A DNA stretch of 64,000 nt from Franzmannia qiaohouensis (GCF_031451695.1 NZ_JARWAM010000013.1:1-64000); one strand, 5' to 3'. Shown: positions 8,612 through 17,576, counted from the first letter of the stretch. Program-made: numbers and translations. The notes: generated by a model from the sequence alone, not told the origin.

Positions 8612-9691
8612 TCAGCCCGCCTGGATCGCTACCTTGAGCACACCATCGCGCTGGTGAGAAAACAGCTCGTAGGCGTCGACGATATCTTCCAGGGCGTAGC
8701 GGTGGGTGACCATGGGGCCAAGATCGAGGCGGCCGGCGGCGATGATGCTCATCAGCCGGCGCATGCGCTCCTTGCCGCCGGGGCACAGCGAGGTGACGAT
8801 CTTGTGGTCGCCGAGGCCGGCGCAGAAGGCCCCCAGCGGGATGGTCAGGTCCTCGGAGTAGACGCCGAGGCTCGACAGGGTGCCGCCGGGCTTGAGCACG
8901 CGCAGCGCGGACTCGAAGGTTTGCTGCAGGCCGAGCGCCTCGATGGCGGCATCCACGCCGCGCCCGCCGGTCAGTTTGAGGATCTCCTCGACCACGTCGA
9001 CCTTACGGAAATCCAGGGTCACGTCGGCACCCATCTGCTTGGCCATGGCCAGGCGCTCGTCGACCCCGTCCACCGCAATGATCAAGCCCGCGCCGCGCAG
9101 CCGCGCGCCGGCGGTGGCACACAGGCCGATCGGGCCCTGGGCGAACACCGCCACCGTGTCGCCAATCTTGATGCCCGCCGCCTCGGCGCCGGCGAAGCCG
9201 GTGGACATGATGTCCGGGCACATCAGCACCTGCTCGTCGCTCAGGCCGTCGGGCACCGGCGAGAGGTTGGCCTGGGCGTCGGGTACCAGCAGGTACTCGG
9301 CCTGGGCGCCGTCGATGGTATTGCCGAAGCGCCAACCGCCCATCGGCTTGTAGCCGTGGCCGTGGTGGCCGCCATCCTGGGCGCAGCAGTCGTCCTGGCA
9401 GGCGTAGGAGGTAAAACTCGGGCAGATCGCGCCGGCGATCACCCGCTGTCCTTCGCGGTAGCCCTTGACGTTGGCGCCGAGCTTCTCGATCACCCCCACC
9501 GGCTCGTGGCCGATGGTCAGGCCACGCTCCACCGGATACTCGCCCTTGAGGATATGCACATCGGTGCCGCAGATGGTGGTGGTTGTCACGCGCATCAGGG
9601 CGTCGTTGGGGCCAATCTCGGGGACTGGCTTGTCGTCGATCTCGATGCGGCCGGGCTCGACGAAAATGGCGGCTTTCATCATGGCGGGCAT
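8612..9691 (-). CDS. Zinc-dependent alcohol dehydrogenase (MDR superfamily)
   Basis: A 359-residue NAD(P)-dependent medium-chain dehydrogenase resembling bacterial secondary-alcohol dehydrogenases. The catalytic zinc ligands are seen in ICGTDVH (Cys41) and GHEPVG (His-Glu). The Rossmann motif is degenerate near residue 190 (VFAQGPIGL). Between the zinc site and the Rossmann fold there is a Cys-rich insertion (CPSFTSYACQDDCCAQDGG) with a following HHGHG stretch, a family feature in place of the usual four-cysteine structural zinc loop. The first ATG follows GAGGAG. Substrate is not predictable; a short-chain ketone/alcohol pair is a reasonable guess. Confidence 0.88.
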   Translation of the reverse strand: MPAMMKAAIFVEPGRIEIDDKPVPEIGPNDALMRVTTTTICGTDVHILKGEYPVERGLTIGHEPVGVIEKLGANVKGYREGQRVIAGAICPSFTSYACQDDCCAQDGGHHGHGYKPMGGWRFGNTIDGAQAEYLLVPDAQANLSPVPDGLSDEQVLMCPDIMSTGFAGAEAAGIKIGDTVAVFAQGPIGLCATAGARLRGAGLIIAVDGVDERLAMAKQMGADVTLDFRKVDVVEEILKLTGGRGVDAAIEALGLQQTFESALRVLKPGGTLSSLGVYSEDLTIPLGAFCAGLGDHKIVTSLCPGGKERMRRLMSIIAAGRLDLGPMVTHRYALEDIVDAYELFSHQRDGVLKVAIQAG

Positions 9692-9906
9692 GGGGCAACT
9701 CCTCTGTGACGTGAGTCAGGGCACACCACCATCAAGCCACACGCCAGCGCCACGGATATTGCCCTGGATCAAGCCCGGGCGTTACGTTCAGGAATACCCC
9801 CAGAGCGACTGCATATCGAGCCTGAGCGACACGTCAGGCTGCTCAGCATGAGCCCGAGGCGCTATGCTGCTTCAGCATGCCACCGGGGAATGGAGCCCTC
9901 ATCGCC

Positions 9907-10596
9907 ATGTCGCGAACAATGCGTATGTTCGACCTGATGCAGTTGCTACGTCACCATCGGCGACCCGTGAGGGGCCAGCTGCTCGCCGAGCAGTTGGGCG
10001 TGTCGCTGCGCACCCTGTACCGCGACATCGCCGATCTCAAGGCGATAGGGGCCCAGATCGACGGCGAACCCGGTCTGGGCTATGTGCTTCAACCGGATTT
10101 CATGCTGCCACCCCTGATGTTTTCTGCCGACGAGGTGGAAGCCCTGGCACTGGGACTGACATGGGTCGAGCGCCGGGCAGACAGTGAATTGGCTGCTGCC
10201 GCTGCCGAGGTGCTAGCGAAAGTCTCGGCAGTACTGCCACGCGAACTGCACCTCCGCCTGGAAGATCAAGCCCTGCTGGTCGGGCCGGGCTGGGATAAAC
10301 CCCAGGCGGTCGCATTGCGGGACCTCCGTCAGGCCATCCGCGAGGAGCGTAAGCTGCAGATCGACTACCACGACGAAGCCGGCAGAGCCTCGACTCGCGT
10401 CGTCTGGCCGGTCAGCCTGACCTTCTTCGAGTCGAGCCGCATCCTCGCAGCCTGGTGTGAGCTGCGCCATGACTATCGGCATTTCCGCACCGACCGCATC
10501 GCAGCGGCCACAACGTTGCCGGAGCACTATCCACGCCGGCGCTATCTGCTCCGACGCGAATGGCTGGCGACGCTCCCCTCACCCGCACCCTGCTGA
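9907..10596 (+). CDS. YafY-like WYL-domain transcriptional regulator
   Basis: A 229-residue regulator with an N-terminal HTH_11 winged helix (residues about 5-55, QLLAEQLGVSLRTLYRDIAD) and a C-terminal WYL domain (residues 135-205). Here the name-giving motif reads as LAAWCELRHDYRHFRTDRI. ATG 9907 follows GGAG at 11 bases. The gene is followed after 62 bases by a glutathione transferase. A strong palindromic site between them carries the half-site GCTGACAG, which fits control of that gene by this regulator. Confidence 0.88.
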   Translation: MSRTMRMFDLMQLLRHHRRPVRGQLLAEQLGVSLRTLYRDIADLKAIGAQIDGEPGLGYVLQPDFMLPPLMFSADEVEALALGLTWVERRADSELAAAAAEVLAKVSAVLPRELHLRLEDQALLVGPGWDKPQAVALRDLRQAIREERKLQIDYHDEAGRASTRVVWPVSLTFFESSRILAAWCELRHDYRHFRTDRIAAATTLPEHYPRRRYLLRREWLATLPSPAPC

Positions 10597-10650
10597 CAAT
10601 ACCTGTCAGCCGGTTCGCCTATGCTGGAAGCTCCCTCAACGGCTGACAGG
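10592..10650. promoter_or_regulatory. Triple GCTGACA half-site operator between the WYL regulator and GST
   Basis: Three half-sites are visible. GCTGACA (10592-10598) faces TGTCAGC (10604-10610), forming a palindrome with a five-base centre. CCTGTCAGCCG (10602-10612) faces CGGCTGACAGG (10640-10650), a perfect 11-base inverted repeat with a 27-base spacer. The last arm overlaps the GST ribosome site. The position suggests local control of the GST gene by the preceding WYL regulator. Confidence 0.6.
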
Positions 10651-10658
10651 AGTCGATC

Positions 10659-11297
10659 ATGCAAACAACCATCACGTTTTACACCAATCCCTTCTCGCGC
10701 GGCGGCATCGTGCACTGGATGCTGGAAGAGATCGGGGTCCCCTACCGAGTGGAATATCTTGAATACGGTGCCTCGATGAAGGCGCCGGACTACCTGGCGA
10801 TCAACCCGATGGGCAAGGTGCCTGCCATCCAGCATGGCGAGGTCGTGGTCACCGAGGCGGCGGCAATCTGCGCCTATCTTGCCGACGCCTTTCCCGAGGC
10901 CGGCTTGGCTCCCCCACCGGCGAATCGGGGCGACTACTACCGCTGGCTGTTCTTCGCCTCCGGACCACTCGAGGCCGCCATCGGCCTCAAGAGCTGCAAC
11001 CTGGAGATGACCCCCGACCAGGAGATGCAGCTAGGGTGCGGGCGTATCGAAACGGTCCTGGACGTACTGGCCGACGCGGTGCGGGGGAAACACCATATCG
11101 CCGCCGACCGCTTCTCGGCAGCGGACATCTACGTTGGCAGCCATATTGGCTGGGGCATGCAGTTCGGCACCATCGACCGACGCCCCGAGTTCGAGGACTA
11201 TTGGCAGCGACTGGAGCAACGACCTGCTCACCGCAGCAGTATGCAGCAGATCGAAGCGGCAATGGCCAAGTACCCGCTACCCAGCGCCATGACCTGA
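10659..11297 (+). CDS. Glutathione S-transferase family protein
   Basis: A 212-residue cytosolic GST. The N-terminal thioredoxin-like domain starts with TITFYTNPFSRGGIVHWML, where the serine of NPFSRG sits at the usual glutathione-activating position. The cis-proline and the gamma-glutamyl-binding E-A pair follow (KVPAI, then VVTEAAAIC). The rest is the all-helical C-terminal domain. AGGAG lies nine bases before the ATG. It is probably controlled by the WYL regulator in front. Substrate unknown. Confidence 0.88.
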   Translation: MQTTITFYTNPFSRGGIVHWMLEEIGVPYRVEYLEYGASMKAPDYLAINPMGKVPAIQHGEVVVTEAAAICAYLADAFPEAGLAPPPANRGDYYRWLFFASGPLEAAIGLKSCNLEMTPDQEMQLGCGRIETVLDVLADAVRGKHHIAADRFSAADIYVGSHIGWGMQFGTIDRRPEFEDYWQRLEQRPAHRSSMQQIEAAMAKYPLPSAMT

Positions 11298-11394
11298 GTT
11301 GGTGCAAGGCCTCGAATCGGCGGCTATTCGGCGTAGTCAGCTTTTCTGCGTAACTGCTATATTGCCTCGACCACACTGCCGACGAGACTGGGCC

Positions 11395-12162
11395 ATGACC
11401 AAACCGCCGCACGACGCTCCGGGCCAGCATTGGAACGCCGACGATTACGCACGCCACGCCGACTTCGTGCCCACCCTGGGGAGTGACGTGGTCAAGCTCC
11501 TGGCGCCCCAGGCCGGCGAGCGTATCCTCGACCTCGGCTGCGGCGACGGCGCCCTCACCGAGCGCCTGGCCAAGCTCGGCGTCGACGTTCTTGGCGTCGA
11601 CGCCTCCGAGGCGATGGTCGAGGCGGCCCGTGAACGGCGTATCACCGCCCAGGTGATCGACGCTCACCAGCTGCCGTTCGACCACGAGTTCGATGCCGTC
11701 TTCAGCAACGCCGCGCTGCACTGGATGCTCGAGCCCCAGGCAGTGATTGCCGGGGTCAAGCGCGCGCTCAAGCCCGGCGGTCGCTTCGTCGCCGAGTTCG
11801 GCGGCCACGGCAACGTCGCCGCCATCTGCACCGCACTGCTGGCCTCGCTGCAGTTCCGCGGCATCAGCGCCCGCGGCCGCCACCCCTGGTACTTCCCCAC
11901 CGCCGAGGAGTACCGCCGGTTGCTGGAGAACGCCGGCTTCCGGGTCGAGGAGATCGCACTGATACCGCGCCCAACAGCGCTGCCCACCGGCATGGCCGGC
12001 TGGCTCGAAACCTTCGCCAATCCCTTCCTGCACGGTCTCGACGAGGACGTGCGCGAGGCGATTCTGGAGAACACCCTGACGCTGCTCGCGCATAGCCTGC
12101 GCGATGACACCGGCCACTGGAGCGCCGACTATGTGCGCCTGAGAGTACGTGCCCGGGTGTGA
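11395..12162 (+). CDS. Class I SAM-dependent methyltransferase
   Basis: A 255-residue methyltransferase close to the trans-aconitate methyltransferase / Methyltransf_11 type. Motif I is LDLGCGDGALTERL near residue 45, motif II is GVDASEAMVEAA, and the post-II acidic loop DAHQLPF follows. The adjacent FSNAALHWM segment is typical of trans-aconitate methyltransferase relatives. The open frame extends 32 codons upstream, but ATG 11395 gives the normal N-terminus. Substrate not determinable. Confidence 0.85.
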   Translation: MTKPPHDAPGQHWNADDYARHADFVPTLGSDVVKLLAPQAGERILDLGCGDGALTERLAKLGVDVLGVDASEAMVEAARERRITAQVIDAHQLPFDHEFDAVFSNAALHWMLEPQAVIAGVKRALKPGGRFVAEFGGHGNVAAICTALLASLQFRGISARGRHPWYFPTAEEYRRLLENAGFRVEEIALIPRPTALPTGMAGWLETFANPFLHGLDEDVREAILENTLTLLAHSLRDDTGHWSADYVRLRVRARV

Positions 12163-12232
12163 CAAGACGCCGCGAAATCAGCACAATATCGGCTCGATTT
12201 CTCGATTCGACCCAAGCGAGGCACTCCAGGGC

Positions 12233-13180
12233 ATGGCATTCAAGGTCTACGTAGACGGGCAGGAAGGCACCACTGGCCTGCGGCTGTTCGAATACCTCAA
12301 CGCACGCACCGACATCGAGCTGCTGCGCATCGACAGCGACAAGCGCAAGGATCCGACCGAGCGAGCGCGCCTGCTGAATGCCGCCGACGTGGCCTTCCTG
12401 TGCCTGCCGGACGACGCCTCCCGCGAGGCCGCGGCGATGGTCGACAACCCCGATACCTGCCTGATCGACGCCAGCACCGCCTTCCGTACCGACCCCACCT
12501 GGGTCTACGGGCTGCCCGAGCTGGCACCTGGCCAGCGCGACGCGATCCGCGCCAGCAAGCGCATCGCCAACGTCGGCTGCCACGCCAGCGCCTTCATCCT
12601 GCTGGTACGCCCGCTGGTCGACGCCGGCCTGCTGCCGCCCGACTACCCGCTCTCGGCCTTCTCGCTGACCGGCTACAGCGGCGGCGGCAAGCAGCTGATC
12701 GCCACCTACGAGGCCGACCGCGACGGCCGGCTGCAGGCACCGCGTCCCTATGCCATGGGCCTGGCCCACAAGCACCTGCCGGAGATGCAGCAGCACGGCC
12801 GGCTGGCCCAGCCGCCGGTGTTCTCACCGGTGGTCGGCCCCTTCCTCAAGGGGCTGGCGGTCACGGTGCCGCTGCAGTGCTCGCACCTGAAGCGCGGGGC
12901 CAGTGCCGAGCAGCTGCTCGATACCTACCGCGAGCGCTATGCCGGCGAGCCCTTCGTGCGCGTCCACGGCGTCGACGACATGGCCAACCTCGATAGCGGC
13001 TTCTTCGACGTCCAGGGCAGCAACGAGACCAACCGCGTCGACCTGTTCGTGTTCGGCAGCGCCGAGCGGCTGTGCCTGGTCTCGCGCCTCGACAACCTCG
13101 GCAAGGGCGCGGCCGGCTCCGCGGTACAGAACATGAACGTCCACCTCGGCCTAGACGAGAGCATCGGGCTCGACGCCTGA
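12233..13180 (+). CDS. argC: N-acetyl-gamma-glutamyl-phosphate reductase, short (type 2) form
   Basis: Third step of arginine synthesis: NADPH-dependent reduction of N-acetylglutamyl phosphate to the semialdehyde. The 315-residue protein matches the shorter type 2 ArgC. It shows the nucleotide loop VDGQEGTTG (residues 8-16), the catalytic cysteine at residue 116 in NVGCHASA, and the family segments TGYSGGGKQLIA and GLAHKHLPE. ATG 12233 is preferred over the upstream in-frame starts, which would overlap the methyltransferase. A good hairpin follows the stop. Confidence 0.93.
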   Translation: MAFKVYVDGQEGTTGLRLFEYLNARTDIELLRIDSDKRKDPTERARLLNAADVAFLCLPDDASREAAAMVDNPDTCLIDASTAFRTDPTWVYGLPELAPGQRDAIRASKRIANVGCHASAFILLVRPLVDAGLLPPDYPLSAFSLTGYSGGGKQLIATYEADRDGRLQAPRPYAMGLAHKHLPEMQQHGRLAQPPVFSPVVGPFLKGLAVTVPLQCSHLKRGASAEQLLDTYRERYAGEPFVRVHGVDDMANLDSGFFDVQGSNETNRVDLFVFGSAERLCLVSRLDNLGKGAAGSAVQNMNVHLGLDESIGLDA

Positions 13181-13203
13181 CCCGCTGATTCGGTTCGTCA
13201 CTC

Positions 13204-13229
13204 GGGCCGCGGAGATTACGCCGCGGCCC
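13204..13229. terminator. Hairpin downstream of argC
   Basis: GGGCCGCGG (13204-13212) and CCGCGGCCC (13221-13229) form a perfect 9-base GC stem with an 8-base loop, 23 bases after the argC stop. A T-rich stretch (CTTTCTTTCT) appears about 13 bases later rather than directly after the stem, so it is a plausible but imperfect intrinsic terminator. Confidence 0.5.
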
Positions 13230-13301
13230 AGTCGTTAGCGCGCTTTCTTTCTCACCGCGCGGGTCGTAAGCTGAGTCGTTTCCGATTCACAAGGACACCG
13301 C

Positions 13302-14195
13302 ATGTCTCCCGCCGATACCCTGCGCCTGCTGCTGCTCTCTTCGCTGTGGGGTCTGTCGTTTATCTTCATGCGCGTGGCGGTGCCCGAGTTCGGCCCTGTC
13401 CCGCTGGTGCTGGTGCGCATGGGCATCGGCGCCCTGCTGCTGATGCCGCTGCTGCTCGGGGCGCGCTACCTGAGCCTGGTGTGGCAGCACAAGCGTCAGC
13501 TGTTCCTGCTCGGCTTCGTCAACCATGTGCTGCCGTTCTGCCTGCTGGCGCTGGCCACCACTCGGCTGGAGGCCGGCTTCACCTCGCTGATCAACGCCAC
13601 CACACCGATCTTCACCGCGCTGATCGGCGCGCTGTTCTTCACCACACCGGTGCGCCGCCAGCAGTACCTGGGGCTGGCGCTGGCCTTCGTCGGGGTCTAT
13701 GTGCTGTCGGCCAATCGGCTCGATTTCGCGCTGGGCGGCGATGGCTGGTTCATTCTCGCGGTGCTGGGTGCCACCTTCTGCTACGGCATCGCCGGCAACT
13801 ACTCCAAGACCCACCTCTCGCACCTACCCGTGCGGGTGCTGGCCGCGGGCAGCTCGGCGATGTCGGCGCTGATCCTGCTGATCCCCGGCTTGCTGCTGTG
13901 GCCCAGCGAGCCGATCAGCGGCCTGGCCTGGGCCAACGGCCTGGCGCTGGCGGTGCTAAGCACCACCGTGGCCTTCCTGCTCTACTTTGGGCTGCTCTCC
14001 AGCGCCGGCGCCACCGCCGCCTCCACGGTGACCTTTCTGGTTCCGGTCAGCGCCCTGCTGTGGGGCTATCTACTGCTCGGCGAAGTGCTCAGCGTGCAGA
14101 TCCTGATCGGCATGGCGATCACCCTGACCGGCACCGCCGTGGCCACCCGCATGGTGCGCTTCAGGCGGCGGGTCGTGCCGACGCCGCCGCCCTAA
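13302..14195 (+). CDS. DMT-superfamily (EamA) transporter
   Basis: A 297-residue inner-membrane protein made of about ten hydrophobic segments in two EamA repeats. The first includes LLLLSSLWGLSFIFMRVAV and the second starts near WFILAVLGATFCYGIAGNY. These carriers usually export amino acids, nucleotides or metabolites by drug/metabolite antiport; the substrate is unknown. AAGGA precedes the ATG. It converges on the SDR gene with a 13-base gap. Confidence 0.88.
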   Translation: MSPADTLRLLLLSSLWGLSFIFMRVAVPEFGPVPLVLVRMGIGALLLMPLLLGARYLSLVWQHKRQLFLLGFVNHVLPFCLLALATTRLEAGFTSLINATTPIFTALIGALFFTTPVRRQQYLGLALAFVGVYVLSANRLDFALGGDGWFILAVLGATFCYGIAGNYSKTHLSHLPVRVLAAGSSAMSALILLIPGLLLWPSEPISGLAWANGLALAVLSTTVAFLLYFGLLSSAGATAASTVTFLVPVSALLWGYLLLGEVLSVQILIGMAITLTGTAVATRMVRFRRRVVPTPPP

Positions 14196-14208
14196 AGGGC
14201 GCCGACAC

Positions 14209-14997
14209 TCAGAAGGTGCCGGGATAATTACCCCCATCGATGAGCAGATTCTGACCGGTGATATAACTCGCCTGGGCACTGCACAGGAAAGCGCAGTAGC
14301 TGCCGAACTCTTCGGCAGTGCCAAAGCGCTGGGCGGGAATCGCCTGGGCGCGCTTTTCACGCACCGTCGCCAGCGGCTCGCCGGAGGCGGCCGCCAGCTT
14401 GTCGAGGGTGCCGGCCAGGCGCTGGGTATCGAAGGCGCCGGGCAGCAGGTTATTGATGGTGACATTGCTGCCGGCCAGCTGGGGCTGGCGGGCCAGACCG
14501 GCGACGAAACCCGTGAGGCCGCAGCGGGCACCGTTGGAGAGCCCGAGGATATCGATGGGCGCCTTGACCGCCGAGGAGGTGATGTTGACCACCCGCCCGA
14601 AGCCGCGCGCAGCCATGCCGTCCACCGTGGCCTTGATCAGCTCGATGGGCGTGATCATGTTGGCGTCCACCGCACCGACCCAGTCGTCGCGCTGCCAGTC
14701 GCGAAAATCTCCCGGCGGCGGGCCGCCATTGTTGTTGATCAGGATGTCCACCTGCGGGCAGGCATCGAGCAGCGCCGTGCGCACCTCAGGGGTGCCGATA
14801 TCGCCGGCGACGCTGCGCACCTCGATGCCGGCGTTGAGCTGTCGCAGCTGCTCGGCTGCCGCCTCGAGCTTGTGCGGGTCGCGCGAATTGATGGCCAGAT
14901 TGACGCCTTCCCGCGCCAGCGCCGCGGCACAGCCGAAACCCAAACCCTGGCTGGCTGCACAGACAATGGCCCAGCGGCCGGCTATGGCTAGATCCAT
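14209..14997 (-). CDS. Atypical SDR-family protein with degenerate cofactor and catalytic motifs
   Basis: A 262-residue protein with the SDR fold but unusual key residues. The cofactor loop reads AASQGLGFG instead of TGxxxGxG. The catalytic YxxxK is replaced by SNGAR (in LGLSNGARCGLTGF), while ITSS retains the serine. NNNGGPPPGDF replaces the NNAG segment. These features match the known BKR-like subgroup that lacks the usual tetrad, so assignment as a working oxoacyl reductase would be unsafe. The C-terminus (ITGQNLLIDGG) is normal. Two bases of GGAGAG-like sequence favour the annotated ATG. Confidence 0.85.
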   Translation of the reverse strand: MDLAIAGRWAIVCAASQGLGFGCAAALAREGVNLAINSRDPHKLEAAAEQLRQLNAGIEVRSVAGDIGTPEVRTALLDACPQVDILINNNGGPPPGDFRDWQRDDWVGAVDANMITPIELIKATVDGMAARGFGRVVNITSSAVKAPIDILGLSNGARCGLTGFVAGLARQPQLAGSNVTINNLLPGAFDTQRLAGTLDKLAAASGEPLATVREKRAQAIPAQRFGTAEEFGSYCAFLCSAQASYITGQNLLIDGGNYPGTF

Positions 14998-15062
14998 GTT
15001 GCTCTCCTGTCGTCGTCATGGGGGTAGCACTATCGCTAGCCGAGCCTGCACCTCAACACCGC

Positions 15063-15947
15063 CTAGCGACAATTATCCTTTGCACTAACCGCCTGCTCGA
15101 TCAGCTCGGCCAGCGCCCAGGCCGGCTCGCTGATCTGGCCGGTGGCGCGCTGCACCAGGCCGATGTCGCGATGGAAGGTGTCGGCGCCGAGATCAATGGC
15201 GCGGACCCCGGCGGGCCAGTGGCGTAGCGCCGCGGTCTCCGGCACCAGCGCCACGCCGACGCGGTTGGCGACCAGCTCGACGATGGCCTCGAGTTCGTCG
15301 ACTTCGCACACCTCTCGCACGCCGAGGCGCCGTTCGCGCAGGAAGCGTTCGACCTGGCGACCGCCGAAGGAGGCGCGGTCGTAGCGCACGAAGGGCCGGT
15401 CGCTCAAGCACTCGCGCCAGTCGCTGCCGGCCTGGCCGGCGGGCACCAGCAGGCGGAAAGGTTCCCTCGCCAGCGTCGTCCAGCGCAGGTCGCTCTGCAG
15501 CGAGAACGGCGGCCGGATGCTGACCGCCATGTCGAGTTCGCCGGCATCGACCAGATCCACCAGCTGCATCGAGAGCCCCGGCATCACTCGCGTACGGCAG
15601 CCAGGGAAGTGGCGATGAAAGCGTGCCAGCACGCCGGGCAGCAGGCCGCGCTGCACCGAGGCAATCGCGCCGATGGAGACCAGCGCCGCGGCGGCCGGGC
15701 CAGCGTCGTCGGCGCCCAGGCTGGCATAGAGCTTGACCAGCTCCTGGGCCTGCAGCAGGGTGTGGCGCCCGCGGGCAGTGAGCCGCGCGCTGCGTCCGTG
15801 GCGCTCGAACAAGGCAACGCCCAGCGCCGCTTCCAGGCGCTTCATCTGGGCGCTCACCGCGGCCTGGGTCAGGCCGATGCGCTCACCGGCGGCGGCGAAG
15901 GTGCCGACCTCGGCCACGGCGATGAAGGTCTGCAGCTCACGAAGCAT
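15063..15947 (-). CDS. LysR-family transcriptional regulator
   Basis: A 294-residue LysR regulator. The winged helix occupies residues 1-60 (FIAVAEVGTFAAAGERIGLTQAAVSAQMKRLE). The effector-binding domain starts near residue 90 (SIGAIASVQRGLLPGVLARF). It is divergent from the VOC-family gene. ATCAATA (15950-15956) and TATTGAT (15981-15987) form a perfect inverted repeat next to its start, which could be part of its binding region. By the usual LysR logic it may control itself and the VOC gene. Confidence 0.9.
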   Translation of the reverse strand: MLRELQTFIAVAEVGTFAAAGERIGLTQAAVSAQMKRLEAALGVALFERHGRSARLTARGRHTLLQAQELVKLYASLGADDAGPAAAALVSIGAIASVQRGLLPGVLARFHRHFPGCRTRVMPGLSMQLVDLVDAGELDMAVSIRPPFSLQSDLRWTTLAREPFRLLVPAGQAGSDWRECLSDRPFVRYDRASFGGRQVERFLRERRLGVREVCEVDELEAIVELVANRVGVALVPETAALRHWPAGVRAIDLGADTFHRDIGLVQRATGQISEPAWALAELIEQAVSAKDNCR

Positions 15948-16049
15948 TCATCAATACTCTTTGTGTTTCTAACAAATATATATTGATTTTATTATGACTT
16001 CGCCTCTCCTAGGCTGTAGCTGATCCACTACATCCCACAGGAGCCGACC

Positions 16050-16475
16050 ATGAGCCTCTCGCCCTTCCATCTGGCCATTCCCGTTCACGACCTGCCCGCC
16101 GCCCGCGCCTTCTACGGCGAAGTCTTCGGCCTGGCCGAAGGCCGCTCCAGCGAGCAGTGGGTCGACTTCGATTTCTACGGCCACCAGCTGGTGATCCACG
16201 AGCACCCCAAGACCTCCACCCAGGAGAGCGCCCACACCAATCCCGTCGACGGCCACGACGTACCGGTGCCGCACTTCGGCATCATCCTCGAGTGGGATCA
16301 GTGGGAGGCCCTGGCCGAGCGCCTGCGCGGCCGCGACACCCCGTTCGTGATCGAGCCCTATGTGCGCTTCAAGGGCGAGGTCGGCGAGCAGGCCACCATG
16401 TTCCTGCTCGACCCCTGCGGCAACGCCCTGGAGTTCAAGGCGTTCAAGGACATGAGCCAGCTGTTCGCCAAGTAA
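16050..16475 (+). CDS. VOC-family (glyoxalase/dioxygenase superfamily) protein
   Basis: A 141-residue single-domain vicinal oxygen chelate protein with two beta-alpha-beta-beta-beta modules. Probable metal ligands are H in FHLAIPVHD at the N-terminus, H in VPHFGIIL and E in GNALEFKAF. The YGHQLVIHEHP segment is common to a subgroup of uncharacterised VOC proteins. CAGGAG precedes the ATG. It is divergent from the LysR regulator and converges on the AraC gene. Confidence 0.87.
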   Translation: MSLSPFHLAIPVHDLPAARAFYGEVFGLAEGRSSEQWVDFDFYGHQLVIHEHPKTSTQESAHTNPVDGHDVPVPHFGIILEWDQWEALAERLRGRDTPFVIEPYVRFKGEVGEQATMFLLDPCGNALEFKAFKDMSQLFAK

Positions 16476-16484
16476 CCCGCGCCG

Positions 16485-17387
16485 TCACGACACCTGCAGC
16501 GCACGCTCCTCGCGGCGGTGCTGCAGCGGCGAGGCGCCGAAGTAGCGTTTGTAGTCGCGGCTGAACTGCGACACGCTGCGATAGCCCACCGCCGCCGCGG
16601 CTCGATTGACGTTGCAGGCCTCCTGCATCAGCAGCTGCTGCGCCTTGATCAGGCGCAGCCGTTTGACGTACTGCAGCGGCGATGAGTGGACGATCTGCTT
16701 GAAGTGCTGGTGAAACGTCGACAGGCTCATGTTGGCCTGTCGGGCCATCTCCTCCACCGAGATGTCCTCGGCGTAGTGCACCTGCAGCCGCGTCAGCACC
16801 TGCACGATCCGCGCATAATGGCCCTGATGCAGCACCAGGGCGCGCAGCGCCGGCCCCTGCTCGCCCTTGAGCGCCTCGAACACCACCTCGCGCACTCGCG
16901 CCTCGCCCATCGCCGCCGCCGCACCGGGCTCGTGCAGGCTCTCCAGCAGACGCACCACGGCGCCGTGCATGCCCGCCGCCATCGGCACCGAAGCCATCGG
17001 CACCGGATCCGCTGCGCTATCGTCGACCAGCGACTCGCCCATCGCCGTTACCAGCTCGCCGAGCAGGGTCGGCTCCAGGCGCACCGACACGCCAAGCAGC
17101 GGCGCCTCAAGGCTGGCGTGGGTCTGGCACTCGAAGGGCAGCGGCAGGGTCTGGACCAGATAGTGGCCGGGGCCGTAGTGGATCTCCCGCGCGCCGAGAT
17201 AGCCCACCTTCTGGCCCTGGGCGACGATGATTAGGCTCGGGTCGTAGATCAGCGGCGCCGGCCCGTGGGCGCGATGCATGGCCATCAGCGACACGCCGGG
17301 CAGCGGCGTCGCGGTGTAGCCGTCGCGCTCGATCAGTGGCGCCAGCAGGTCGACCAGTGGGTCGGGCAGCGTCGATGATGGCGGCAT
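16485..17387 (-). CDS. AraC-family regulator (YqhC-like architecture)
   Basis: A 300-residue regulator. Residues about 20-175 match the AraC-type N-terminal domain found in YqhC (LIYDPSLIIVAQGQKVGYLG, then YLVQTLPLPFECQTHA). Residues 195-295 contain the two helix-turn-helices (VEEMARQANMSLSTFHQHFK and AAAAVGYRSVSQFSRDYKRY). In E. coli, YqhC activates an aldehyde reductase gene in response to toxic aldehydes. Here the divergent neighbour is also an alcohol dehydrogenase, so a similar circuit is likely. Confidence 0.89.
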   Translation of the reverse strand: MPPSSTLPDPLVDLLAPLIERDGYTATPLPGVSLMAMHRAHGPAPLIYDPSLIIVAQGQKVGYLGAREIHYGPGHYLVQTLPLPFECQTHASLEAPLLGVSVRLEPTLLGELVTAMGESLVDDSAADPVPMASVPMAAGMHGAVVRLLESLHEPGAAAAMGEARVREVVFEALKGEQGPALRALVLHQGHYARIVQVLTRLQVHYAEDISVEEMARQANMSLSTFHQHFKQIVHSSPLQYVKRLRLIKAQQLLMQEACNVNRAAAAVGYRSVSQFSRDYKRYFGASPLQHRREERALQVS

Positions 17388-17422
17388 GACAAGCTCCTCG
17401 TAGCAGCAGTATCAGCGAATTA

Positions 17423-17437
17423 TGCCAATTTTTGGCA
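17423..17437. promoter_or_regulatory. Palindrome in the AraC-regulator / alcohol dehydrogenase intergenic region
   Basis: TGCCAA (17423-17428) and TTGGCA (17432-17437) are perfect inverted arms around TTT. The site lies 36 bases from the regulator start and 140 bases from the dehydrogenase start. It could be an operator; which protein binds is unknown. Confidence 0.35.
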
Positions 17438-17576
17438 GCTGTGGAGCCCCCGGGGCCAGGCTTCTGGAGAAATAAGCAAAAACCCCGGAGAAACGACGGT
17501 CGTACCCTGCCCCCGATCGGCCAATAATACCAACATGGCCTCGCCACGAGGCATGACCGATCGAGAGGAGATGTAC

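Noticed and set aside
8364..8786. 140-codon minus-strand frame across the mipA-dehydrogenase gap
   Set aside because: Arg/Pro-rich, overlaps the dehydrogenase 3' end in another frame, no ribosome site.
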